Shown here: in pieces, positions 1 to 7,660 of the stretch
How positions within the stretch are numbered: position 1 is the stretch's first letter
Layout: every line of letters begins with the position of its first letter
Source of the DNA: Amycolatopsis australiensis
Lineage (GTDB): Bacteria; Actinomycetota; Actinomycetes; Mycobacteriales; Pseudonocardiaceae
Direction: 5' to 3'
Length of the DNA stretch: 64,000 nt
NCBI RefSeq assembly: GCF_900119165.1
Contig: NZ_FPJG01000006.1
Span: 6,076,001-6,140,000 of the forward strand
Program-made: the position numbers and the translations under genes
The notes under the pieces: generated by a model
What the model saw: only the letters and a program-made list of their open reading frames with translations
Told to the model about the DNA's origin: nothing
Database searches by the model: none

Positions 1-32
1 ACCTCGTCGGCGGTGGTGCGCTTATCGGCCAT
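1..32 (-). CDS. ipdA: IpdA-like CoA-transferase/hydrolase alpha subunit, first codons only
   Basis: Only the start of this gene lies in the window. Reading leftward, the ATG at 32-30 gives MADKRTTADEV before the edge. It overlaps the end of the echA20-like gene by 11 bases (that stop is at 24-22). This N-terminus resembles the start of mycobacterial IpdA (MPDKRT...), the alpha subunit of the IpdAB hydrolase that opens the last steroid ring (ring C) of COCHEA-CoA. The echA20-ipdA order is the one found in Mycobacterium. The assignment rests on about ten residues plus context, so it is an inference that the adjoining sequence would settle. Confidence 0.5.
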   Translation of the reverse strand, partial: MADKRTTADE

Positions 33-762
33 TCAAGAACTCCTCGCGGGCTTCGTCGGACGCGCCGAGCAAGTTCAGCTCGAAGGTGAACCCCTGCTCG
101 AACCGGTAGCTGCGGTGCACCTGCTGGGTGTCGATGCCGTTCAGCGCCTCTTTCGCCGCCCGGATGACCCGCGGGTCCTTCTTCGCGATGTCGCGGGCGA
201 CGGCCATCGCCGCGTCGTCCAGCTCCGCGCGCGGCACGACCTGGTAGACGGAACCGTGCGCGTGCAGCTCGGCGGCGGTGATGGTCCGGGCGGTGAAGTA
301 CAGCGTGCGCATGAGGTGCTGCGGCACCAGCCGGGCGAGGTGGGTCGCCGCGCCCAGTGCCCCGCGTTCGACTTCCGGCACGCCGAACGTCGCGTCGTCG
401 GCGGCGATGATCACGTCGGCGTTGCCGGCCAGGCCGATCCCGCCGCCGAGGCAGAACCCGTGCACCGCCGCGACCACCGGCACCGCGCAGTCGTAAACCG
501 CGCCGAACGCCGCGTGACAGCCGCGGTTCGCGCCGACGAGCGCGTCATATCCTGCGCTGCGCTGGATTTCCTTGATGTCCACACCCGCGTTGAAGCCGCG
601 CCCTTCCGCGCGGAGGACCACGACGTGGACGTCCGGGTCACGGCCCGCTCGCGTGATCGCGTCGGCGAGGTCGAACCAGCCCTGCACGGGCAGCGCGTTG
701 ACCGGCGGGAAGTCGACGGTGACGACCTCGACGTGACCGTCGCGCTTCGGGAGAATCGCCAT
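22..762 (-). CDS. echA20: EchA20-like enoyl-CoA hydratase/isomerase family protein
   Basis: A crotonase-fold enzyme of 246 aa, usual length for the family. It starts MAILPKRDGHVEV and carries the oxyanion-hole segments (GFNAGVDIKEIQ near residue 60, then GFCLGGGIGLAG near 105) and a crotonase C-terminus. Actinobacterial EchA20 opens ring D of the steroid-derived HIEC-CoA in the HIP catabolic branch. The family assignment is firm; the EchA20 role is inferred from similarity and from sitting between Rv3548c-like SDR genes and an IpdA-like start. The ATG at 762 overlaps the 3' end of the preceding SDR by one base (TGATG), so the two are translationally coupled. It acts in the cytoplasm on CoA thioesters. 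Confidence 0.8.
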   Translation of the reverse strand: MAILPKRDGHVEVVTVDFPPVNALPVQGWFDLADAITRAGRDPDVHVVVLRAEGRGFNAGVDIKEIQRSAGYDALVGANRGCHAAFGAVYDCAVPVVAAVHGFCLGGGIGLAGNADVIIAADDATFGVPEVERGALGAATHLARLVPQHLMRTLYFTARTITAAELHAHGSVYQVVPRAELDDAAMAVARDIAKKDPRVIRAAKEALNGIDTQQVHRSYRFEQGFTFELNLLGASDEAREEFLNGR

Positions 763-1643
763 CAGCTCGCTCCGTAGACGGGTTCGGGTTCCGGGGCGCG
801 TTCGAGCAGGCCGGCCACGACCGGGCCGAGCTCGGCCGGCTCCCAGCGGTTTTTCTTGTCCACGGCCGGGCCGTGCCGCCAGCCCTGCGCCAGGGCCACC
901 TTGCCGCCCTCGACCTCGAAGACGCGGCCGGTGACGTGCGCGGACTCCGCACTGCCCAGCCAGACGACCAGCGGCGAGACGTTCTCCGGTGCCATCGCGT
1001 CGAACCCGTCGTCCGGCCGGGCCATGGTTTCGGCGAACACGCCTTCGGTCATCCGGGTCCGCGCGGCCGGCGCGATGGCGTTCACGGTGACGCCGTAGCG
1101 GGCCAGCTCGGCGGCCGCCACGACGGTCAACCCCGCGATCCCCGCCTTCGCCGCCGAGTAGTTGCCCTGCCCGACGCTGCCGAGCAGGCCCGCGCCCGAA
1201 CTGGTGTTGATCACGCGCGCGTCCGGCGCCCGCCCGGCCTTCGCCTCGGACCGCCAATGCTGCGCCGCGTGCCGCAGCGGCGCGAAGTGGCCTTTGAGGT
1301 GCACGCGGATCACCGCGTCCCACTCGTCCTCGCCGAGGTTGACCAGCATCCGGTCGCGGACGAAACCGGCGTTGTTGACCAGGACGTCCAAGCGGCCGAA
1401 GTGCTCCAGCGCCGTGCCGATCAGGGCCTCGGCTCCGGCCCAGTCGGCGATGTCGCCGGTGTGCGCGGCCGCTTTCCCGCCTCGGTCCTCGATCTCCGCG
1501 ACGACCTGCGCGGTGGTGTCCGCGTCCACGTCGTTGACCACGACCGGCGCGCCTTCGGCGGCGAACGCGAGCGCGTGCGCGCGCCCGATGCCGCGGCCGG
1601 CGCCCGTCACCACGACCACCCGGTCCTGGCACAACCCGCTCAC
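762..1643 (-). CDS. Short-chain dehydrogenase/reductase, steroid (HIP) catabolic cluster
   Basis: A 293-aa classical SDR. It shows the nucleotide-binding TGAGRGIGRAH near residue 14, NNAGF near 90, catalytic Ser in INTSSGAG and YSAAK near 163. A roughly 40-residue C-terminal extension after the Rossmann domain (GWRHGPAVDKKNRW onward) is typical of Rv3548c-like and multifunctional-enzyme-type dehydrogenases. It overlaps the upstream SDR by 4 bases (ATGA), and the downstream crotonase follows with a 1-base overlap, so the set is one operon. It probably oxidises a hydroxy intermediate in steroid C/D-ring degradation; the exact substrate cannot be read from the sequence. Confidence 0.85.
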   Translation of the reverse strand: MSGLCQDRVVVVTGAGRGIGRAHALAFAAEGAPVVVNDVDADTTAQVVAEIEDRGGKAAAHTGDIADWAGAEALIGTALEHFGRLDVLVNNAGFVRDRMLVNLGEDEWDAVIRVHLKGHFAPLRHAAQHWRSEAKAGRAPDARVINTSSGAGLLGSVGQGNYSAAKAGIAGLTVVAAAELARYGVTVNAIAPAARTRMTEGVFAETMARPDDGFDAMAPENVSPLVVWLGSAESAHVTGRVFEVEGGKVALAQGWRHGPAVDKKNRWEPAELGPVVAGLLERAPEPEPVYGAS

Positions 1644-2407
1644 GAATCCTCCCGATGGTTGACGTCCGCCGCCGCCAGGAACGCCGGCACCTCTCCCCCG
1701 CCGTGCACGCGCAAGGTCGCGCCGGAGACGTAGGAAGCCAGGCCCGAGGCCAGGAAGGCGGCGCAGTGCCCGACTTCTTCGGGCTCGGCCGGCCGTCCCA
1801 GCGGCACGGTCCTGCCGACCGCCTCGACGGCGGCCTCACTGCCGTAGTGCAGGTGGGACTGCTCGGTGCGCACCATCCCGACGTCGAGCGCGTTGACCCG
1901 CACCTTCGGCGCCCACTCGACGGCGAGGCTGGCGGTCAGGTTGTCGAGCCCGGCCTTCGCCGCGCCGTAGGCGGCCGTCCCCGGGGACGCGCGCGTGCCG
2001 CTCACGCTGGAGATCATCACGATCGAGCCACCGCCGTCCTGGCGTTGCATGACGGCGTTGGCATGTTGCGCGACCAGCAGCGGGGCGAGCAGGTTGAGCT
2101 GGACGACCTTCTCGTGCAACCGCGGCGAGGCGTCGGCCGCGGGGGCGTAGGGCGCCCCGCCGGCGTTGTTGACGACGACGTCCAGACGTCCGTGGCGCGC
2201 GACGATCCCTTCGACGAGCGCGGCGACCTGGGCCTCGTCCCGCACGTCGCAGGCGGCGAACTCGGCTTCGGTGGGAACGGCGCGCCGAGCGCAGGTGACG
2301 ACGTGGGCACCGTGGGCGAGGAAGACGGAGGTGATGCCCCGGCCCACGCCACGGACACCCCCGGTGACCAGCACGACGGCGCCGTCGAGGCCCAGATCGG
2401 TCTTCAC
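1640..2407 (-). CDS. Short-chain dehydrogenase/reductase, first gene of steroid catabolic operon
   Basis: A 255-aa SDR with TGGVRGVGRGI near residue 15, NNAG near 88, Ser in MISSVSG and YGAAK near 153. It is the promoter-proximal gene of the operon SDR-SDR-echA20-ipdA and overlaps the next gene by 4 bases. Its position and similarity suit the Rv3549c-type dehydrogenase of the mycobacterial HIP locus. A KstR-like palindrome sits just upstream of the start codon and suggests control by a steroid-responsive TetR repressor. The substrate is unknown. Confidence 0.85.
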   Translation of the reverse strand: MKTDLGLDGAVVLVTGGVRGVGRGITSVFLAHGAHVVTCARRAVPTEAEFAACDVRDEAQVAALVEGIVARHGRLDVVVNNAGGAPYAPAADASPRLHEKVVQLNLLAPLLVAQHANAVMQRQDGGGSIVMISSVSGTRASPGTAAYGAAKAGLDNLTASLAVEWAPKVRVNALDVGMVRTEQSHLHYGSEAAVEAVGRTVPLGRPAEPEEVGHCAAFLASGLASYVSGATLRVHGGGEVPAFLAAADVNHREDS

Positions 2408-2417
2408 GTCACAAAAC

Positions 2418-2431
2418 TAGAACACGTTCTC
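2418..2431. promoter_or_regulatory. KstR-like operator
   Basis: TAGAACACGTTCTC lies 11 bases upstream of the first SDR start codon. It contains the near-palindrome AGAAC-AC-GTTCT and fits the KstR consensus TNNAACNNGTTNNA at every fixed base except the last. KstR is the TetR repressor of cholesterol uptake and side-chain/A-B ring genes in mycobacteria and rhodococci. The match is seen directly; binding is inferred. Confidence 0.6.
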
Positions 2432-2689
2432 GCTTTGGGCAAGGTTGTTGGGTTGGTGGCCGAGTGTGGCGCGAGAACCTGTTCGCATGGAGCGGTGGAC
2501 TGTGGTGCAGCGCGACCGAAGTGCCGGGCCTGGCAGCGCCGCTCAGCCGCGGGCGAAGTGCCCGCCGTGCAGCGCCGCCCAGTCGAGGCCGACCGCTCGC
2601 CCCGATCGCGCTCACCCACCGCGGCCGCGAAGCGCCGCCGACCAACCTGCACCACCGCGCAGGCCGACCGGCCGCCGCGCCCACCCCCC
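2432..2689. other. Intergenic, no gene recognised
   Basis: This stretch lies between the steroid operon promoter and the 3' end of the PucR-type gene. It is GC-rich, and its open frames give low-complexity Arg/Pro/Ala peptides. No domain, hairpin or repeat was recognised beyond the operator at its left edge. Confidence 0.5.
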
Positions 2690-3859
2690 TCACGCGCCCC
2701 GAGACCGCAGCGCCGAAGCGCGCAGCGCCGCCTGCATCGCGAACCGCGCCTCCGGATTCTCCAGCCGCTCCCCGAACGCCTGCTTCAGCTGCCGCACGCG
2801 GTAGCGGACCGTCTGCGGGTGCACCGACAGATCCACCGCGATCTTCTCCGAATTGCCGCCGTTCTCCAGCCACGACAGCAACGTCTCCCCCAGCCTCCGC
2901 CGGGTGCGGTCCGGGAACTGGGCCAGCGGGGCCAGCTCGTGGCGGGCCACCTGGTCGGCCAGCGGCACGTCGCAGAGCAGCCACAACGTCGTCAGGTGCT
3001 CCGCGCACCACGTCACCGGGACGTCCGGCAGCACGCCCTGCGCCACCAGCCGCAGGCTCGTCCGCGCCCAGCGCAGGGAATGCGCCGCCGCGGCCGGGGG
3101 GACCGGTGGGCCGACCGCCGCCCGGCCGCCGAAGTGCGTCCCCGCTTCCACCGGCGCCGGTACCAGCAGGTACGGGTGTGGCGGTTCCACGTCGGCCAGC
3201 ACCTCCGGGCCCCACGCCGGAGTCACCGGTGGCTCGAGGGCCACCGCCGCCACCTCGCGCGGGACCACCCAGCCGGCCGCCGCCGCCAGTTCGGCCAGGA
3301 CGCTGTCCGTCACCGCCACCGGGCCCGTCATCAGCCGCAGCAACCGGCGGCGCAGGGCCGGCCGGGCGCCGTCCGGCTCCGCCTGTGCCTCCCGGTACCC
3401 GCGGATCGACATCCGGGCCAGCTCGTCGGCGTAGCCGAACAGCATTTCCGCCAGCCGCGCCATCACCGCCGACGACAGCCGGTGCCGCCGGCCCAGCCGC
3501 ATGATCCAGCGCCAGCCCGCGCGGGTGCCGGCGCGGTAGGCCGCCTGCAGGTCGTCCAGGGTCCGGCCTTCGCGGGCTTCGCCGGCACCGAGGCGCCGGC
3601 ACGTCTCGTACAGCCGGTCCCGCGGCGCCAGCGGGTCCTCGACCAGGTCCACGAACAGCGCCACGGCGCACTCGACGCCGTGGCGGGTGACGCGCCCGTA
3701 GGAGCCTGGCCGGGCGTACACCGGGACCGCCCGCCACACCTCCCGGACGATCCAGTCCACCAACGCGGGTACCGCCGGACGCATCAGCGCGGCCAGGTCC
3801 GCGCGTCCGAACGCCTCCGGCGGCATCGGAACGGGTTGCCGTGCACTGTCGCCGGGCAC
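2690..3859 (-). CDS. PucR/CdaR-type helix-turn-helix transcriptional regulator
   Basis: A 389-aa regulator. The C-terminal 60 residues form the PucR-type HTH: a SWLENGGNSEKIAVDL segment, then HPQTVRYRVRQL. The N-terminal half is the helical domain common in actinobacterial PucR-family proteins (RLGAGEAREGRTLDDLQAAYR). I chose the GTG at 3859 because GGAGG ends nine bases before it; the in-frame ATG at 3827 has no such site. It is divergent from a TetR gene, and the 78-bp gap holds a perfect inverted repeat. The genes it controls are not evident. Confidence 0.85.
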   Translation of the reverse strand: MPGDSARQPVPMPPEAFGRADLAALMRPAVPALVDWIVREVWRAVPVYARPGSYGRVTRHGVECAVALFVDLVEDPLAPRDRLYETCRRLGAGEAREGRTLDDLQAAYRAGTRAGWRWIMRLGRRHRLSSAVMARLAEMLFGYADELARMSIRGYREAQAEPDGARPALRRRLLRLMTGPVAVTDSVLAELAAAAGWVVPREVAAVALEPPVTPAWGPEVLADVEPPHPYLLVPAPVEAGTHFGGRAAVGPPVPPAAAAHSLRWARTSLRLVAQGVLPDVPVTWCAEHLTTLWLLCDVPLADQVARHELAPLAQFPDRTRRRLGETLLSWLENGGNSEKIAVDLSVHPQTVRYRVRQLKQAFGERLENPEARFAMQAALRASALRSRGA

Positions 3860-3892
3860 CAGGTTTCCTCCACCGGGAAGAGGGACCGAGCA

Positions 3893-3914
3893 TGCTTTAC
3901 CAGACAGTAAAGCA
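3893..3914. promoter_or_regulatory. Inverted-repeat operator between divergent regulators
   Basis: TGCTTTAC, six bases, GTAAAGCA: perfect 8-bp arms in the 78-bp gap between the PucR-type and TetR genes. The size and symmetry suit a TetR dimer, so autoregulation and control of the divergent PucR-type gene is the simplest reading. A GTACAGTAC motif follows at 3923-3931. Confidence 0.65.
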
Positions 3915-3937
3915 GGGGGACCGTACAGTACACCTCC

Positions 3938-4603
3938 ATGAGCCGGCCGAGTTCCCCTGATCGATCCAGCACGCGCCGCAGCCCGGCCGCCCGGCCCACC
4001 GACGACGAACTGCTCGACGCCGCCCGCGCCGTGTTCGCCGAGCGCGGCTACGCCCAGGCGACCATGGGGCTCATCGCCGAGCGCGCCGACTCCACCAAGC
4101 CGACCCTCTACGCCCACTTCGGCGACAAGGCGGCCCTCTTCCGCGCCACGGTGACCCGCGAGGTCGCCGCGCTGCGGGCCTGGGTGCTCTCCGCCTACGA
4201 GACGGCGAGCGGGCGGCCGTTGGAGGAGCGCGTCCGGCTGTCGGTGATGGCCATGTTCGGCTACGCCGGCGCGCATCCGGACAGCTTCCGGATGCTGTTC
4301 GACTCGGCCGTCGACGAGATGTCGAACGAGCGGCGCGCGCTGGCCGACACGATCACCGCGCACGTCGCCGACCGGGTCCGCGAGCACCTGCTCGCCCACG
4401 GCCGCACGCCCGGCGCCGGCGCGGACCTGCTCGCCGCGATGATGGTGGGACTCGTCGGCCGGGCCGCGATGCACGTCTCCCATTCGCCCGGCGCCGACCC
4501 GATCGCCGCGGGCGAGCTGGCGACCGGGTTCGTGATGGCCGCCCTGCGCGGCCTGGACCCCGCCCTGCTGGACCACGTCGACGCCGGGCAGTGCGCCCGC
4601 TGA
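3938..4603 (+). CDS. TetR family transcriptional regulator
   Basis: A 221-aa TetR-type repressor. The HTH is at residues 25-70, with [42 protein letters not shown]. The C-terminal part is the helical ligand domain (AcrR-like, TetR_C family). A short basic, Ser/Arg/Pro-rich leader precedes the HTH. It is divergent from the PucR-type gene and shares with it the inverted repeat at 3893-3914. The ligand is unknown. Confidence 0.9.
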   Translation: MSRPSSPDRSSTRRSPAARPTDDELLDAARAVFAERGYAQATMGLIAERADSTKPTLYAHFGDKAALFRATVTREVAALRAWVLSAYETASGRPLEERVRLSVMAMFGYAGAHPDSFRMLFDSAVDEMSNERRALADTITAHVADRVREHLLAHGRTPGAGADLLAAMMVGLVGRAAMHVSHSPGADPIAAGELATGFVMAALRGLDPALLDHVDAGQCAR

Positions 4604-4717
4604 GCGTCCACAGCGGACCGATTAGCACGGGCGCGACAATTCTCCAGCACGGGGAAAAGGCCCTCTTGCCCCGGAAGTGAATCGCTGCGACGCTGCGGTC
4701 AACCCGCAGGAATCCGA

Positions 4718-4739
4718 TTCCGGAAAGCGCTTGCCGGAA
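4718..4739. promoter_or_regulatory. LacI-type palindrome upstream of cutinase
   Basis: Arms TTCCGG and CCGGAA flank a core containing the palindrome AAGCGCTT, giving 20 of 22 symmetric positions. An AAAGCGCTT-type core is common in operators of LacI-family regulators of polymer-degrading enzymes in actinobacteria. It lies 34 bases before the cutinase start codon. Regulator identity is inferred. Confidence 0.5.
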
Positions 4740-4773
4740 ATCCTGTTCGCCGCCACCAGAGGTGTGATCAGCC

Positions 4774-5433
4774 ATGAGTCGCGTCCCCGGGAACCGCCTG
4801 CTCTCCGCCGCCACCACCGTCGGCCTCGCCGCGCTCGGCCTCGCCGTCGCCACCGCGCCGCCGGCGTCCGCCGCGCCGTGCGCCGACGTCGACGTCCCGG
4901 TCGCGCGCGGCACGGGCGAACCCGGCACGCTCGGCGTCATCGTCGGCGACCCGGTCTACCAGGCCGTGCAGAACCGGCTGCGGCCACGGTCGACGAGCAG
5001 CTACCGGGTCGGCTACCCGGCCGACCTCGGCGAGCCCGCGTCGGTGCAGAAAGGCAACACCGACCTCGTCAACCACGTGAAGACGCAGGCGGCGGCCTGC
5101 CCGCAGCAGCGGTTCGTGCTGGTCGGTTACTCGCAGGGCGCCAACGTGGTCGACAACTCGATCGGCATCAGCAGCGCCGGCGCCGTCGTCGGCGGCCCGA
5201 TCGTCGCCACGATCCCGGACGAGCTGGCCCCGCGGATCGCCGCCGTACTCCTGTTCGGCAACCCGATCCGCGCGATCGGCCGCCAGGTCACCGGGACCTA
5301 CCAGAGCCGCACCGAGGACTACTGCGCGTCAGGCGACCCGATCTGCCAACCGGGCGGCCTCGACATTCTCGCCCACCTCAGCTACGGCGCCGACGCCGCC
5401 GACGCGGCGGGCTTCGCGGCAAGCCAGTTCTGA
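4774..5433 (+). CDS. Secreted cutinase family esterase
   Basis: A 219-aa cutinase-like serine esterase. A Sec signal peptide covers about residues 1-33 (hydrophobic stretch, cleavage near PASA-AP). The nucleophile Ser is in GYSQG near residue 120. Asp in ASGDPIC and His in LAHLSY complete the triad at family positions. Cysteines after the signal peptide, in AAACPQ, and in the DYCASGDPIC pair fit the two conserved disulfides. It acts outside the cell on cutin, polyester or lipid esters. It ends three bases before the stop of the convergent lipase gene. A palindrome upstream suggests sugar- or polymer-responsive control. Confidence 0.92.
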   Translation: MSRVPGNRLLSAATTVGLAALGLAVATAPPASAAPCADVDVPVARGTGEPGTLGVIVGDPVYQAVQNRLRPRSTSSYRVGYPADLGEPASVQKGNTDLVNHVKTQAAACPQQRFVLVGYSQGANVVDNSIGISSAGAVVGGPIVATIPDELAPRIAAVLLFGNPIRAIGRQVTGTYQSRTEDYCASGDPICQPGGLDILAHLSYGADAADAAGFAASQF

Positions 5434-5436
5434 ACG

Positions 5437-6654
5437 TCAGCAGTTGGCGGGGGCCGGGTCGCCGGCGAAGCGTTTGACGATCCACTGGTGGGCGTCGGCG
5501 TTGCCGGCGAGGATGCCCGTGGCGTGATCGGCGACGTAGGTCTGCCACTGCTCACGGACCCCGGCCGCGCAGTAGGTCCGGTGCAGCGCCTCCGCCTGCG
5601 GGGTGTTGACGATCTCGTCGATGCTCGCGTGGTACTGGAACACCGGCACCCGCGGCGGGTGCGCGCCCAGCTTGTTCTCCGCCAGCCGCGCCCGCCACTG
5701 CGGGGTGTCCAGCGGGCTGGCCGTCGTGTAGTCGCTGATCCTCTTGAACGAATAATTCAGCAGCAGTTCCGCGACACAGGCGTTCTTCTTCGCGTCCGCC
5801 AATTGCTGCCGCCCGGTGTCGTTGAGGAAGGAATCGAGTTTCAGATCCGGATAGGCGGCGTCGAGCCCGACCGCGGCGAACGCCAGGAACCCGAAACCGA
5901 CATAACCGTCCAGGCCCTTCGCGACCTCGGTCAGATCGGCCGGGACGCCACCCGCGACGACGCCCACGACGTTCAGCTCCGGCGCGTAAGCCGGCTGCTT
6001 CTCCCCCGCCCACATCGAGGCGCCGCCGCCCTGCGAGTAGCCCTGGAAGATCACCTTCGCGGTCTTGGCCAGCCGCGCGGCGGGCAGGTTCTGCGCCGCG
6101 CGCACCGAGTCGATGACGGCGGGGCCTTCGGACTGGCCGGTGATGTACGTCGGCACGGTCGCCGGCGAATAGCCCTCGTAGTCGGTCACCGCGACGGCAT
6201 ACCCGCTGGACAGCGAGTCGTTGATGGCCGGCTGGTCGTAGAGGGTGCCGCGTTCCATCGCCTTGGACGCCGTGCACTTGAACGCCGGCCCCTGCGTGCC
6301 GACGGCGTACCCGACGATCGGCGCCGCGGCCGGGTCTGCGCCTTTCGGCACCAGGATCGTCCCGGTCACCGCGTCCGGGTGGCCCTGCGCGTCGGTCGAC
6401 AGGTACATGACCTGCCAGGCGTCGGCGTTGGCGACGTTCAGCAACGGCACCGACGGCCGCCAGCGCAGCACGTCGCCGGGCTTCCCGGCGGGCAGCGGCG
6501 ACGGCGGCGTGTAGAACGAGTCGTCGAACGGCCCGGGCAGGATCGGCGCCGCCGCCGCGCCGGCCGGCGGGCTCGCGGCCACCACACCCAGCGCCGTCAA
6601 GGAGACGGCCAGCAGCGCGGGCAGCATGCGTCGCCAGTGGACAGGCTTCACCAC
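5437..6654 (-). CDS. Secreted LIP-family lipase
   Basis: A 405-aa secretory lipase (LIP family, alpha/beta hydrolase). The signal peptide covers about residues 1-34. Nucleophile Ser is in GYSQGG near residue 210, acid Asp in HASIDEIVN, and His in VADHATG. GGAGG is placed so that either of two adjacent GTG codons (6654 or 6651) could start it; 6651 has the better spacing. It starts 26 bases after the esterase gene and is the last gene of the seven-gene operon running from 20652. It likely hydrolyses or transfers acyl chains outside the cell, perhaps on the operon's own lipid product. Confidence 0.88.
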   Translation of the reverse strand: MVKPVHWRRMLPALLAVSLTALGVVAASPPAGAAAAPILPGPFDDSFYTPPSPLPAGKPGDVLRWRPSVPLLNVANADAWQVMYLSTDAQGHPDAVTGTILVPKGADPAAAPIVGYAVGTQGPAFKCTASKAMERGTLYDQPAINDSLSSGYAVAVTDYEGYSPATVPTYITGQSEGPAVIDSVRAAQNLPAARLAKTAKVIFQGYSQGGGASMWAGEKQPAYAPELNVVGVVAGGVPADLTEVAKGLDGYVGFGFLAFAAVGLDAAYPDLKLDSFLNDTGRQQLADAKKNACVAELLLNYSFKRISDYTTASPLDTPQWRARLAENKLGAHPPRVPVFQYHASIDEIVNTPQAEALHRTYCAAGVREQWQTYVADHATGILAGNADAHQWIVKRFAGDPAPANC

Positions 6655-6680
6655 AACCTCCTACAGGGAACGGGATCCGC

Positions 6681-7649
6681 TCAGGCCGGGAGGCCGAGCG
6701 CGCCGGCCAGGACCGGCCACGAGTTGTGCAGCGCCCGCTGCCAGTACGGCCAGCTGTGCGTGCCCGGCCCGTAGAAGTCGACGGTCGCCGGGATGCCGGC
6801 CTGCCGCAGCCGGTCGGTGAAGCTCCGCGACGACAGCAGGGCCGACGGTTCCAGCACGTCGGACTGGCCGGGCGGGTCGAGCGGACCGGTCTGCCCGTTG
6901 CCGCAGGAGATGTAGAGCGCCGTGCCGCGCAGCGCGTCGACGTGGTCGTACGGGTTGTGCGCGGACCAGATCGGCCGCATCCCGAAGGAATCACCCCAGA
7001 GCGTGAGGTAGTCGAAGATCCCGGCGCGGGCGAGAATGCCGATGATCCACACCGGGATCCCGGGGTACAGCGTGTTCGGCACGCCGCTGTAGGACGCCGC
7101 CGCGCCGAACATGCCCGGGTGCTGGAACGCGTAGGCGAGCGCGCCGTACCCGCCGATCGACAGCCCGGCGACCGCCCGCCGCGTGCCGCCGCGGTAGCCG
7201 CGTTCGACGATCTGCCGGACCTCGGCGGTGTGGAACGTGTCCCAGTCGGGCGTGTTCTTCAGCCCGAAGTTCCACCATTTCGTGTACATCCCGGCCGGTC
7301 CGTCCGTCGGCATCACGACGAGCGCGTCCTTGCCCGCGGTGAACGCCTTGACGTCGGTGAACTGGTCCCACGAGCGGTAGTCGACGGGTTCGCAGCAGCC
7401 ATGCAGCAGGAGCAGCACCGGCCAGGTCCGGCCCGGCTGCGCGGACCAGCCGGACGGCACGATCAGCCGGACCATGCCGGTCGTGCCCAGTGCCGGCGAA
7501 TCGATCTTCAGGTCGGCGGTCCGGGCGTCCAGCCACGTCTCCTCGACGACCTTCGCGCCGTCGTCGGCCACGGCGGCGCTCGCCTGTGCGGCGGTGACGC
7601 CACTGGCGGCCAGGACCACGACGGCCAGCATCAGCAGGGTGGCACGCAT
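6681..7649 (-). CDS. Secreted alpha/beta hydrolase, antigen 85/esterase-D-like
   Basis: A 322-aa secreted esterase. The signal peptide covers about residues 1-26. The fold is that of the esterase family that includes mycolyltransferases: LLLLHGCCEPVDY near residue 80, nucleophile Ser in GLSIGGYG near 165, His in PGTHSWPYW near 300. AAGGAGACGTCG precedes the ATG. It starts 11 bases after the accD gene ends. In mycobacteria such enzymes (Ag85) move mycolate from trehalose carriers; here the domain supports a secreted acyl esterase or transferase, and the link to the PKS product is inferred from the operon. It could equally be a simple esterase. Confidence 0.8.
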   Translation of the reverse strand: MRATLLMLAVVVLAASGVTAAQASAAVADDGAKVVEETWLDARTADLKIDSPALGTTGMVRLIVPSGWSAQPGRTWPVLLLLHGCCEPVDYRSWDQFTDVKAFTAGKDALVVMPTDGPAGMYTKWWNFGLKNTPDWDTFHTAEVRQIVERGYRGGTRRAVAGLSIGGYGALAYAFQHPGMFGAAASYSGVPNTLYPGIPVWIIGILARAGIFDYLTLWGDSFGMRPIWSAHNPYDHVDALRGTALYISCGNGQTGPLDPPGQSDVLEPSALLSSRSFTDRLRQAGIPATVDFYGPGTHSWPYWQRALHNSWPVLAGALGLPA

Positions 7650-7660
7650 CGACGTCTCCT

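Noticed and set aside
13..777. Long rightward frame opposite the echA20-like gene
   Set aside because: It lies antisense to a clear crotonase gene and gives an Arg/Val/His-rich peptide without motifs; a GC-skewed shadow frame.
1655..3910. 751-codon rightward frame
   Set aside because: Antisense to the first SDR and the PucR-type gene; Arg/Gln/Pro-rich nonsense with no domain.
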